Below are positions 42,011 through 52,500 of a stretch of DNA of 64,000 nucleotides, in pieces (position 1 is the first letter of the stretch; each line of letters begins with the position of its first letter). Below the pieces are notes generated by a model. It made no database searches and was not told the origin of the DNA. It was given only the letters and a program-made list of their open reading frames with translations. This stretch comes from Diplonema japonicum (taxonomy: Eukaryota > Euglenozoa > Diplonemea > Diplonemida > Diplonemidae). The position numbers and the translations under genes are program-made. Location of the stretch: positions 1 to 64,000 of the forward strand of contig OZ025675.1 of NCBI GenBank assembly GCA_964019335.1, given 5' to 3'.

Positions 42011-42716
42011 TATGGCGCCCAAAAGAAAATATAACTTATAGATTGCGGTATCTTTTCTTTTAAGCTTTTCTTTTCTCTTTTTTCTAATTCTAGGAAGTGG
42101 GGGTGGAAAAATAGAAAAAAGAACTGTAAGTATAGTTATTCTTTATTCTATTTTCTTCTATTTCCTCCCTCCCGAAATTAAATAAAAACCAGATCTTTAA
42201 AAGAATATCAAGCTAACGGGGAAAGTAAAACAACCGCATATGTGTGTTGCTTTGGACAAGACCTCTGAGATACGTACAGGGGCCGAGACTGGCTACCACC
42301 TCTCAAAAAAAAAAACGCAGCCTGTGCCTGAATAAATCATTCTAGAAACAAAAAGATATTTTCGTTCTTGAAAAAAAAAATGTGGGTGTGAGCAAAAAAA
42401 AAAAAGTAGTCTCGATTTTTAGTGGAAACAGAGCATGTTGTATGGGGTGCTTCACTGGCGCAAGGCCGCGGAGAGGTTGCTTGCCAGACCTGGTGAAACC
42501 ACCTCCTTGGCGAATGCCCTCCCCTCCTTCCTTGCTTTCTTCCCTGCTCCTTGTCTTGACCATCTTCTGTTGCTTTTTCGCTCTTCGCTCGAGTAAAGGG
42601 GGAAAAGCAAAAGTGAAAAACCTGCAGAAGTAAAATCCTTACTCGGCACAGAAATAATACAAAAAGTTAATAATTTCCTTTCGTAACTGTATTGCATTTT
42701 GAATATTAAAAAAAAA
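42011..42716. other. Spacer between the two LINE fragments
   Basis: No recognisable gene; several A-runs. Confidence 0.5.
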
Positions 42717-43730
42717 GAGATGAGATAAAGGAGGTTCCTGTTTTGGAACGTCCCCCTTGTCTCTACTTATCTACCCCTTTCTCCCTTCTGGGGCCTCGGC
42801 CTTTCTTTCTTTTTTGGCTGTGTTGCCTTCCTCAAAGTATCCTCCCTTTCTTCTTGCCACTTTCTGCCCAGTTTCTTAAGGTCCTTCTTGGTTTTCTCTG
42901 ATGCAAAAACTGGCCTTCTGTTCCATCCCAGACTCTTCTTCGCACCTATGGTTCTAAGCGCGTGGTTCTTCTGGCTCTCCGCTGGGAAGATCCGCTTGCC
43001 TCTGACCTTCTTCTGTATGCGTGCTGTGTCCCACCCCTCTTGGATTCTTTCCAGGAGGCCGTGGAAACTCCGCGCTTTCTTCTGTATCATGTCTAGATCA
43101 CCCTTCTTCCCCGTGATCGGCTCGACGCCCAGCGTGTTCTCGAAGTCTAGTACGAGTTCCATTGTGGTGACTGTCGTCTTCCTCGGTCCATCGTACCACT
43201 TCAGCTTTTTGAGCCACTTGACGATGTCTTCACCGTGCTTCATCATCAGGCTCCCGCTCACATGCTTCCTCAGCTCCTTCCATTCAGGTGGCGCATGAGC
43301 GTTTCCTTCCGTTATCTGTTCCCAGGGGTGCGTCGTGTACGTTTCTAGCTTTCTCTTGTCCTGGAGAAGCTGGTCCCGTTTTGCCACCACTTCCAGCAGG
43401 TAGTATTGCGTCTTCCTCAGCCGGTGTTGGTGTGTTCGGTGATCACGCGGGAGCGTTCCATGTAGCTGCATGCAGATTGGCATTTCCGTCTTGCTGGCCA
43501 CTACTTCTGCATGTACTTCCTTCTGTTGCACCTCCTTCGCCACACTGCATTCCCATAATGCGTGTCGCAGCATGTTGCTCTCGTCCTCCTCCGCACCGCA
43601 CGCGTCGCATGTGACTTCGTCTGTTGTTGGTCTCTTGTTCACACGCTCGTGTGTCTCGTCCCCTTCCTCTTCCGAGCTGTCCTCGCTTTCGCTCTGCTCG
43701 CCCTCTGGGGGTGGTACCCGTCTGGTGATT
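42717..43730 (-). mobile_element. LINE copy 2: 5'-truncated, C-terminal zinc region, frame intact
   Basis: The minus frame is open from 43831 to 42767. From about 43730 it reads an acidic Ser/Glu linker, then CDACGAEEDESNMLRHALWEC (C-x2-C..H..C, the zinc knuckle typical after LINE reverse transcriptase). A 230-residue basic tail is shared with copy 1 at high identity. The 5' end lies at an A-run (plus) that on minus forms T-tract-AATCACCAG, a ready-made splice acceptor. No reverse transcriptase or endonuclease. Same orientation as copy 1, about 0.7 kb away. Confidence 0.8.
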
Positions 43731-43830
43731 AAAAAAAAAAAAAAAATAGAACTTACTGTGAAAAAAAAAAAAAGAAAACGCGAGACTTGTTTAGCAGTTG
43801 TGTGACAGACTACTCCTGAGCCGAATCTCA

Positions 43831-44847
43831 CGGATCGAAGTTTTAGGAAAATTAAAAGGAGAAAAAAAAAAAAAAAAAAAAAAAAAAAACGGCCGTCGAA
43901 TACAGAGCCTTAAGCATAGTCCAGTCCAGTGCTAACGATCTCCAACGGGATTTTAATTACACTCGATAGATGGATGCCCACCACATCATGGGACGTGGAA
44001 ATAGAAAAGGCACGCATACAGACGGTGAAACACCTCTATGCATTGGTTGGCTTCAAAGTCCGACAGGTGAGTAACCCTGGATACTACGCGTAAGGTCAAT
44101 TTTTAAAAAAAGGTGGGGGGGAGGGGGAGCATGGTCTGGTTCCTTGTCCTACTCTTGTTAAAGGTAACAAAAGACGGAAACTACTCAAAAAGAAAAAGAA
44201 AAAGAGAGAAAAAAAATAAGATACTTCAGTAGGAAAAAAGAAGATTAAAACAAAACAAAAACAAAAAATGAAAAGCAAGAAGTATATAAAGTATAAAGTG
44301 TCTGGTATTTGCACGTGCCTACGACATGAGCCCTCTCGTGACCCTGTGCCCTCTCGTGACTTGTGCTCTCGTCACGTTTGGAATCGATCAGTTGCTAAAG
44401 AATTATAAGTGTGAAGAAAGATGCTAAAAGTCAACAAAATATTTTACCAGAGCCAAAAAAAAAAAAAAAAAGAAATGAGAAATATAAAGGAGCCAGTCCT
44501 CTTTAAGCTTTTCAGAAGAATTCATGGATTAGGTGGCTCCAGTACTCTGTACTGGCGAAATTGAAAAAACTACCATATGACCCCCTAACCCCAGGCATGA
44601 GTTACTGTATTTGTTAGGATGTTTTAAAAGGGAGGTTTCTTTTTACCCTCTTGTCTTGTTATTTCGAAGGTGAGGAGGGGATAATTGAGCTTCTTAGCCA
44701 AAATCCAATTATCCTGTAATTACCCCCTCTTCTCTCCTTTTATCATGAAGTCCCAATAGCATGCGTTCTACAGCGCCACCGGCTTAGACAAAAAAGTGCT
44801 TCTGTTTGTTAAGGGGATTGGCCTTGATCTTGGTATCTATACCAACT
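43831..44847. other. Intergenic, homopolymer-rich
   Basis: No recognisable gene; A-runs at about 43863-43889 and 44455-44472. Confidence 0.5.
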
Positions 44848-44853
44848 ATATAT

Positions 44854-46434
44854 GGGTCGATTTCAAAACCCCCCCCCCAAAATGAGGCCAATTGACACTT
44901 TCGTTGCATCTTTGGGCATGCCGCCCCCTTTAAAAAAAATTCTCCATATTTCCCGGCCCATATTAGGAAAGAACTCGGGTCAGAAATCGCTCAAGGGTGC
45001 TATTTTGACCTATGAAAAATTCAGTCTTAGGGTAAAAATCGGGTTTTAGTGGTTTTGGTAAAGTCAGAGAGTATGCTTTCAATAGCAAGAAATAGCGGAA
45101 CTCACTGCTAGAAGGTGGCTGAAATGATGTTGGAAGTGGAAACCTTCATTTCCTAGTCTTCTGCGGCTGAGATGTGCTGCTGCTGAGTGGGCGACCTCGT
45201 TTCTTTTTCATACTATTAGGCCTTCTACCGCATTTTGGGGGGTTTTAAGAGGCTCATTCGTAGGTGTACTTGGTGCTTTGGGCTTGTCATGGGGTGTCGA
45301 GTATTTTTGTAATTTGGTTACTATTCTTTCTCGTTTTTCAAGTCCGGGAAGGCTATCAGGAACGTCCTCATACTCATCACAAGATTCATAGACTGGGGGC
45401 CTTTTCTCTGCCCTGTCTGCATCGAGTTCTTTGATGACGTACTTTAGTTCTTTCTAGCTCGTGGACGCACACGTAGCAAGTACACCCTCCGGTGTGCTCC
45501 TGAGCTCATATGCACCTGTAAAATCCGGAAACTCAAGAATTTTCTTTTTGTACGGGCCAAAGACATCAGTAACTACATGCACGGCGCACCGTATCGTATT
45601 GGTGATGTTAGCTATTTGTTCCACAGTTTTAATTGTTGTGGAACGAGGCACCCAAAACCAAACACGAGAGAGCACACCAAAGTGGCTGTCCCTGTTGTTT
45701 TTGCCGTGTTTCTCCCCCAGAAACCACAGGGAAAACGTCCGATCGGGATATACATAACGAAGACCAAAAAGAACAAAGTAGCAAAATTCCTTTGCACGAA
45801 AGTGACGCCCACCGTCAGTCCAGAGTATCCACTCCATTTTTTTCTTTATTTTTTTCTGTGCCCATGCTACTGTGGAACAAGACTTTTCCAACAGTAAGGC
45901 CAGCTGCCCTTATTTCATCATGTGTGATGTGGTCAAGCCTCATGCCTCTGACCAATTGGCGCCGTGTGGTGTCTTGTTGGCTACTAAATCAACCAGAAAA
46001 TGATAGCAGAAGTGCCGCTAGAAGTTCCCCTTTACACACTACGCCACAAACTAGTGCAGCACAGTCGTTGCCACTGAGCTTCTCAAAAACCTCTGTGGCG
46101 AGTGTCCTGATCGCCGTGGTGTTCCCATTTACCCTTTCTCGGTCCGAATACCATTTTTTTTTACCCCTAGCTTCTCAACAGCAAGTTTAAAAGCATCCAT
46201 TTTTGTCACTCCCTCTTTTACTGAATTTGTGCAAAGTGAAAAAACCCATTTTTGCCCCTAGGACTGAATTTTCTGGGTACTAGTAACACTCACTTTCCCA
46301 TTTTCTGGGGTGTTTTCTTTCCTAACCTGGGCCGGGAAAGTTGTAGAATTTTTTTTCTTTGGGAAAAAGTACTTAGAGAAATATTGAAAGTGTCAATTGG
46401 CCTCATTTTGGGGGGGGTTTTTTGAAACGATGCC
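44854..46434 (-). mobile_element. DDE-type DNA transposon with 194-bp inverted repeats, defective
   Basis: Left (44854-45047) and right (46241-46434) ends are diverged inverted repeats. Both contain AAAATGAGGCCAATTGACAC, a CCGGCCCA block and AAAATTCAGTC. Termini are GGGTCGATTTC on the left and GGCATCGTTTC on the right, flanked by ATATAT on both sides (44848-44853, 46435-46440), consistent with a target duplication. On minus, a transposase relic runs from ATG 46200 (MDAFKLAVEKLGVKK) to about 45200 with frameshifts and stops. The best segment reads WTDGGRHFRAKEF then GEKHGKNNRDSHFG, a catalytic-core pattern (D ... E.HGK...D..FG) seen in several DDE transposases. It ends in a basic KKKRGRPLSS AT-hook-like tail. 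I cannot name the superfamily. Confidence 0.75.
45180..46200 (-). pseudogene. Transposase relic inside the 194-bp-TIR element
   Basis: The longest open part is 45891-45454. Downstream of its stop the frame continues with KELKYVIKELDADRAEKR, so a premature stop or one-base change separates two still-coding segments. The 5' portion has several stops. Confidence 0.6.
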
Positions 46435-46440
46435 ATATAT

Positions 46441-46877
46441 AAAAAAAAACCGTTCAAGAAAAGAAAGGACATTGCAAGGCTACCCCATAGGGAAAGGTGA
46501 ATGTGGATATAAAAAGAAATATATAAAAAAAAAAGACAGCGTTCGCATGCATTGGAGCGGGTTGCCCCATCTCAGCACACGCAGAAGTGATGCCACTCAC
46601 CTACGCAGCATTTAGAGAAAAATAGGAGGGGAGGGAGGTAAAGCTGATTCTATTTGTGCTTCCTCCCAACCCGTAAAGGAGTACAACCCGCTCGACACTG
46701 TGTCAGTACTCGTGCTTGGATCCAGTTGACACTGTCACTACCCGTAGGCAGAGCGCGTCTCCGTACCTTCCTCCCCATGGGCAGAGTCGCAACCAGTAAG
46801 TGAATGGGGGAGGTCAGTCCAGTTGCCATCCTTCTCAAACCTCCACGAACCCAAAAAAAGAAAACGTTAAAAAAAAC
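46441..46877. other. Intergenic, no gene seen
   Basis: Short spacer downstream of the cyclase-like gene on minus. Confidence 0.5.
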
Positions 46878-48572
46878 CTAAAGGAGAATAGTGGGGTAGG
46901 TCTCCTCAAGCAGAATGAACTGCTTCAACTGCGCTTCGACCACCTTAACTGACTCGGGCTGCTTGCTAGTTGGCTTTCTGATGTTCAACAACCGCAGTGC
47001 CTCATCGGTCTGATCTAAGATGTAACACCGCGCCGCTTTGTTATATATCTCCCAGTGGTTTTCACTCAACTGGTACATCCATTCCCCGTTGCTTGCTGTG
47101 GTCACCTGAGGTGTTTCTGTCGAAATATCATAAAGAACCTCAAAGGCTCCCTCTGCCGCAGACATCACAACACGCGCCAAGATGACCTGCATTGTGAACG
47201 CATAAGAAACCTCTGCATAGACAGTGCTGCAGCATACTATAGGGTACGCCTTGGACCTTCCAAATCTTTCTATCTTTGATGCTGTGATGGGGCTTTGACC
47301 GATCATTGAAAAAGACATCAATTCCGTGCAGCCGAGTGAGCCACAATAAGCGGCTCCGCATGAAAGACCGATATTGCTGCGTATGCCTTTTGACTTCATT
47401 GTGGTGAATAACTGAACGGCGGAGTCGACGGCTGATTTGGCATATGTCCCACAACGCTTCCCAGCATTGAAGGAAGCGTGTATGTGGTCACCATGCGTCA
47501 CACCAACTACACCGGAGTGTGAGGACACGACGGCGAGGAGGGTTTCGACGTACTGGGAGAAACGGGATTGGAACCCTATCGGGTCCTCCACCACCTGGCG
47601 GTGCGTGCTCCATAGGTTCGCAACAATGAACGAGCACCTCCGTCTGTCTATAACATCCCGTGTCGTGCTGGACATCATGGTGGCGTCCTTCTGACTCGAC
47701 ATGGCATTGTTGTCCTCGTCAATGAGACACTCGTCGTTCACCAAACAGCATTGCGGGAGATATCGCCGGTAACTATGCAGGTTTGCCAAGATATCTTGAA
47801 AAGCGGACAGTAACGGCGGGGGCAGGTGCGACCCTTCTATGATCATCTCTGCAGACTCCAAATCAAACCTGCTCAGCGAAGCCGCAATGCGTTCCGTCGC
47901 GTAGATCACCTCGTTCATGCTGTCGTGCTCCCTGTACAGCTTCGTGGCGAAGTTCCTCGTGAAAAAAAACACCGTCGATATCACAAACAACTGGAAGAAC
48001 AGATCTATCCCAATGTACCTCGCCTCCTTTGTGCACGGCAGGCTGTTGCATTCGTACTTAGCATGTCTAAACTCCTGCGTCGGAAGAAGCGAGAAATCCA
48101 GCAAGCCAAACCGGTACCTTGCTTCAAACGCTAAGACGAACAGCCACAGAAAAACAGAGGTGATTAATATCTTCGTCACTCGCGGCCGGAGATTGCACAG
48201 CAGACAGATATCGATGTATATAATGAAGGCTGGCCAGATTCGCTCTCCTTGTGTTGCCGCGTAGATCTGATCTGTCAATATGCACGATATGCCTGCACCA
48301 TACAGCATAGCCTCGATTACCCAACCCCGCAGTGTCTTCTCGTAGATAAGCTGGCATAGACACACTGCACTAGATACAATCGCTGGGATTCCCAAATACT
48401 TTAACATTTCTGAATCCGTCCCTCCTGCTGCGAGAAGAAAGTAGGCTCCCCCATATGTGACAATTGTCATGATGGCAACAATCAAAACCACCCTTTTCTT
48501 GAACACGACCTGAGGCCTGTCGGCAGGCCGCATCACTAGCCTGTCAAACAGGGTGGCACTACCCAACCACAT
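46878..48572 (-). CDS. Cyclase-family membrane protein lacking the catalytic cyclase domain
   Basis: A 564-residue protein. ATG 48572 is used; the longer frame begins at GTG. It is paralogous to the two adenylate cyclases at 58-63 kb. It has the same N-terminal multi-span domain (VVFKKRVVLIVAIMTIVTYGG, then PRVTKILITSVFLWLF, then RFGLLDFSLLPTQE and CNSLPCTKEA). It also has the same linker (LSRFDLESAEM, then LPPPLLSAFQDILANLHSYR). The canonical cyclase domain with FTDIQGST is missing. The protein continues with a second, degenerate cyclase-like fold (CSFIVANLWSTH, VTHGDHIHASF, IGLSCGAAYCGSLG, SMIGQSPITASKIE) lacking the metal-binding Asp pair. It is probably catalytically dead and could act as a regulatory partner or receptor for the active paralogues; that is inference. 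Confidence 0.82.
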   Translation of the reverse strand: MWLGSATLFDRLVMRPADRPQVVFKKRVVLIVAIMTIVTYGGAYFLLAAGGTDSEMLKYLGIPAIVSSAVCLCQLIYEKTLRGWVIEAMLYGAGISCILTDQIYAATQGERIWPAFIIYIDICLLCNLRPRVTKILITSVFLWLFVLAFEARYRFGLLDFSLLPTQEFRHAKYECNSLPCTKEARYIGIDLFFQLFVISTVFFFTRNFATKLYREHDSMNEVIYATERIAASLSRFDLESAEMIIEGSHLPPPLLSAFQDILANLHSYRRYLPQCCLVNDECLIDEDNNAMSSQKDATMMSSTTRDVIDRRRCSFIVANLWSTHRQVVEDPIGFQSRFSQYVETLLAVVSSHSGVVGVTHGDHIHASFNAGKRCGTYAKSAVDSAVQLFTTMKSKGIRSNIGLSCGAAYCGSLGCTELMSFSMIGQSPITASKIERFGRSKAYPIVCCSTVYAEVSYAFTMQVILARVVMSAAEGAFEVLYDISTETPQVTTASNGEWMYQLSENHWEIYNKAARCYILDQTDEALRLLNIRKPTSKQPESVKVVEAQLKQFILLEETYPTILL

Positions 48573-49552
48573 ATTCTTGTTTCTTTTCCCCTCCACTACT
48601 AGATAAAGAAATAAGTTGTCGCAACTACGTCATCAAACAAACTCAACGTAAACAAGCCCTACTTGGGTTGCATAATACTAAAGAAAAGTGGTGGGGGTGG
48701 GGGGGGAAGAAGAGAGTGTCTTTGACAGATGTTTTAAAAAAGAAATCACCAAAGTCAAAAAAGAAAAATAATGGAGATAGCAACCATCTCCTCCCAGGTC
48801 ACTTGTAGGGAAACAGAAAGGAAGTGCTGTGGAAGAAACGGGGAAAAGGTCAATAAAGAGAGGTAGACAAAGCGAACGGGCTTTTTATCAAAAATAAAAA
48901 AAATGAAAAACTGTAACCTTATCCATGTCTGCAGGTTCCGGCACAGAAAAGGTACTCTGGTAATCAAGAAGGTTTTGACAAATGTTTCAAAATCACAACA
49001 GTCAAAAAGAAAATAGCAGGAGATAGATATTTCCTCCCAGGTTCACTTGTAGAGAAACAGAAGGAAGTGCTGTGGAGGAAACGGAGAAAGGTCAACAAGA
49101 GAGGGATCAACGATCTACGATACGTAAATGGAAAAAGAAGCCACTCTTTCTTCTGACTTGAAGCCATGGCACATACGAGCACAGCTCTCTCGTGCCTTGG
49201 GCTCCCCGCCATAAAAGAAAGAGAACAACAGAAAGCATATGTGAGGGCAACAAAAAAAAAAACCCCCAGTAAAAAAGGGGGTTGTTTGACAGAACAAATT
49301 CTCTCAAACCAGCTAGAGGGAAATTGGGCGAAACCACAAAAAAACGAGAGAAAAAAAGAGTTGGAGTAAGCATTTGTTTGTGCACACGGTATAAGTCCTG
49401 CTGGGATAAATACTGCATGCTACCACTACTCTTTTTTTCTTTTTTTTTTTCTTTCTTGCTCTTACAAGAAACTGAAGCAGCAGCACTTTGTTAAATACAC
49501 AAAAGAAAAAAAGGGGGGGGGGGTGGAAAGTTTGGAATGGAATAGAAAGCGA
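48573..49552. other. Intergenic with a tandem duplication and a family-A repeat
   Basis: 48720-48870 and 48973-49105 are diverged direct copies (shared CTCCCAGGT, CACTTGTAG, GAAACAGAA, GGAAGTGCTGTGGA). A family-A repeat occupies about 49352-49500, just downstream of the ABCA stop codon. Confidence 0.6.
49352..49500 (+). repeat. Dispersed repeat family A, full copy
   Basis: AAAAAGAGTTGGAGTAAGC, TTGTTTGTGCACACGGTATA, TGCATGCTACCACTACTCTT, then AAGAAACTGAAGCAGCAGC and TTGTTAAATACACA. The match to the copy at 16084-16205 is close over the whole length. Confidence 0.75.
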
Positions 49553-52500
49553 CTAGTGGTCGCTGTTGTACTTCTTGCAGATGGAGATGAAGACCTGCTC
49601 CAAGGAGGTCTCGCTGATAGAGTAGTCGACGATGCCGAGGGGCTCGCGGGCCTTCTGGATGATGGAGAACATCTGGGACAGCTTCTGGCCGCTGGGGAGC
49701 TGGTAGGTCAGCCTGTGGTTGGTCTGCTCGACGAGTACCGACTGCGGGAAGGTGTCCTTGAAGAAGGCGACGAGCTCGGTCTCCTTTTCTGCCGCTACCT
49801 TCGCCTGGATCTCGTACGCCCCGCCGAACTTGCTCTTCAGGTGGGACAGTGTCCCCAGGCACTGCAGGGCCCCGTCTACCATGATCGCCGTGCGGTGCGC
49901 CAAGGCCTCTACCTCCTCCAGGTGGTGTGTTGTCAGCACCACGCACCGTCCCTTCCCGATCGACTGCAAGGCCGTCCACATCCCACGCCGCGCCACGGGG
50001 TCCATCCCCGCCGTCGGCTCGTCCAGCAGGATGCACGACGGGCCCCCGATCAGGGAGATCGCGATGCTCGTCTTCCGCTTGTTGCCACCCGACAGCGCCT
50101 TGCAGATCGTGTTCTGGTGCTCCTCCAGCCGAAGAATCTTCATCAGGCTCTCCGACATCTTCTTCCTCACCTCTGTCGGGACCCCGCGCAGCGCCGCGTA
50201 CAGCTCGATGTGCTCCTTCGGGGTCAGCAGGTCCAGCAGCGCGTCGAACTGCGGGCAGTACCCCAGCTCCCTCTTCGCCTCCGCCGACTGCGTCACCACG
50301 TCGTAGCCCTTGATCGACGCGGTCCCCGCCGTCGGCGCGAAGTCCCCCGCCAGCACCGAGATCGTCGTCGTCTTCCCCGCCCCGTTCGTTCCCAGGAAGG
50401 CGAAGATCTCGTCTGTCTTCACCCCGAACGTCACCTCCTTCACCGCCACCTTTGGCCGTTTCCCGCCGGGGTACACCTTCCTGAGCCTCCTCACCGCCAC
50501 CACGTCCCCCGACCGCCCCCTCAGCACCTCTTTCTTCTCCGCCGCCACGTCGTCGTCCGTCTCCATCTGCCGCCCTTCCCCCATCTCCCTCCCCTCGTCG
50601 TTGTCGTTGTCGTTGTCGTAGTCGTCGGTGGAACTCTGCGGCTTCCGCAACCCGAGCTTGTACCAGATCTGCGGGAAGTCGTGCGACATGGCGAGGGCCG
50701 CATAGATCGGGAACACGAGCCACAGAAACAGGACGTCCCACCCCACCACGTCCATCGACAGCGGCGTGTCGCCCGTCACCCCGTTGTTCCTGTTCGCCGG
50801 CAGCTGCGCCAGGGCGAGGATCCCGTCCCCGAGGCAGAAGGCGGGGATCACGCGGAACAGGAACCGCATCGTCTTCGCCGCCTCCTTCGTCGATTCGATG
50901 GACTGCAGGACCCCGATCATGATCACCAGCACGAAGCCCGACGTGTAGTTCCCCATGAGGACCGTGTTCTGCCCCGTCGACGGCTTCTCGAAGTGGAAGG
51001 AGGCGGCGTAGGCGGCGACGATGGCGGTCGTCCCGTACGACAAGAACAAGATCACGGTGGCGGCGAAGGCCTCCCCGCTCCCGATGTACTCCGTCCTGTC
51101 GAACATGAAGAAGACCATGATGCTGAGCGAGGTGCTGACTGCGAAGGCCACGAGGTCCCAGCAGAAGCTCGACATCCAGTAGGCGGTGAGCTTCACCCCA
51201 GACACGATCTGCACGTGCTTCGACTTCGACACGCGCTCCTTCACCAGGAAGGCGACGTAGTTCGCGGGGATGAAGCAGAAGGGCAGCATCACGTTGATCG
51301 AGGTGATCACGGCGATCATGCTCTCCGCAGCGTTCTTCGTGTAGTCGCTCAGCGGCAGGGGGTTGTTCACAAGCCGGATGTACGCCTCAGGGTCCCCCGT
51401 CTGCTCTTTCAGTACTGCCGAGGCGAACCCGTTCAAGGCGATCGGAAGGCTGTGCAGGCTGCTGGCGTTGTGGAACACCGTCTTGTGCGCGTTCCACCCC
51501 ACCGTCGCCTGGTACAGCGCCTGCCAGCACTTCACGTCGTCCGTGTCCGTCCGGTGCAGCAGCCAGTCGCTCATGTTCTCGTAGGTCCCGAAGGCCTCCG
51601 GCACGGGCGTCACACCGTCGACAGACGACGAACTCCTTCCGTAGGTGCTCCCCACGGGGGCCACAGGGAAGATCGAGCTCTCCCCGTAGTGCCACAGGTC
51701 GATCGCAGGCCTGTCGCTCACCTTGATCCCTGCAAGCACCATCGTGTACATGATAAAGACAACAGGGAGGACCAGCTGGAAGGCAATCGTGCACTTGTCT
51801 CGCTTGCTGTACTTGAACTTCTTGTAGAACAGCCCGCGCCACTGCGACCTGTACAGCGCCGAGTCCTGCAGCCTCTCATTTGGGTCCATGTCGATCCCCT
51901 GCAGCAGCTGCGCCTCCTCCCCGTAATCTGCCTGCACATCAGAGAGGAGTCTTGTGTCGGAAACTGCAGGTGTTGTTGTTGTTGTTGTTGTTGTCATCAT
52001 CGCGTCGTTGGCAGACTCGTCATTCGCTATCTTGATGAAGATTTCCTCCAAAGTCGTCACGCTCATCCCGAAGGTTCGGATCCCCAGCGCCTTCCCGTTC
52101 TTCTCCAGCGTCTCGAACATTTGAGCAAAGCTAGGAACCCCCCACATGGGGAGCCTCAGGGTTAGTTCCGACCCCGCCGCCGAAAGCTGCTCCACCTCCC
52201 CCTGCTGCAAGACAGCGGTGCTGCTGCTGCTGCTGCTGTTGCTGTGTGGTTCATCTTTCCTCAACGGGGGAACACCAACCTCCTTCCTCACAGCCGCGGT
52301 GATCCTTTCGGGGCTCGAGTTCGGGGCCAGCTCCATCGTGAGGTTGTAGCCGACACCGAGCTTCTGCTTCAAAAAGAACGACGACCCCCAGCAGTGCACC
52401 CGCCCGCCGTGCAGGATCGCGATCGAGTCCCCCAGCAGGTCCGCCTCGTCCATGAAGTGCGTCGTGAGGAGCACCGTCCGACCCCTGCGCACGCTCTTCA

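Noticed and set aside
49523-52165. 880-codon plus-strand frame
   Set aside because: It is antisense to the ABCA gene, whose minus frame has complete Walker and signature motifs. High GC leaves the opposite frame open.
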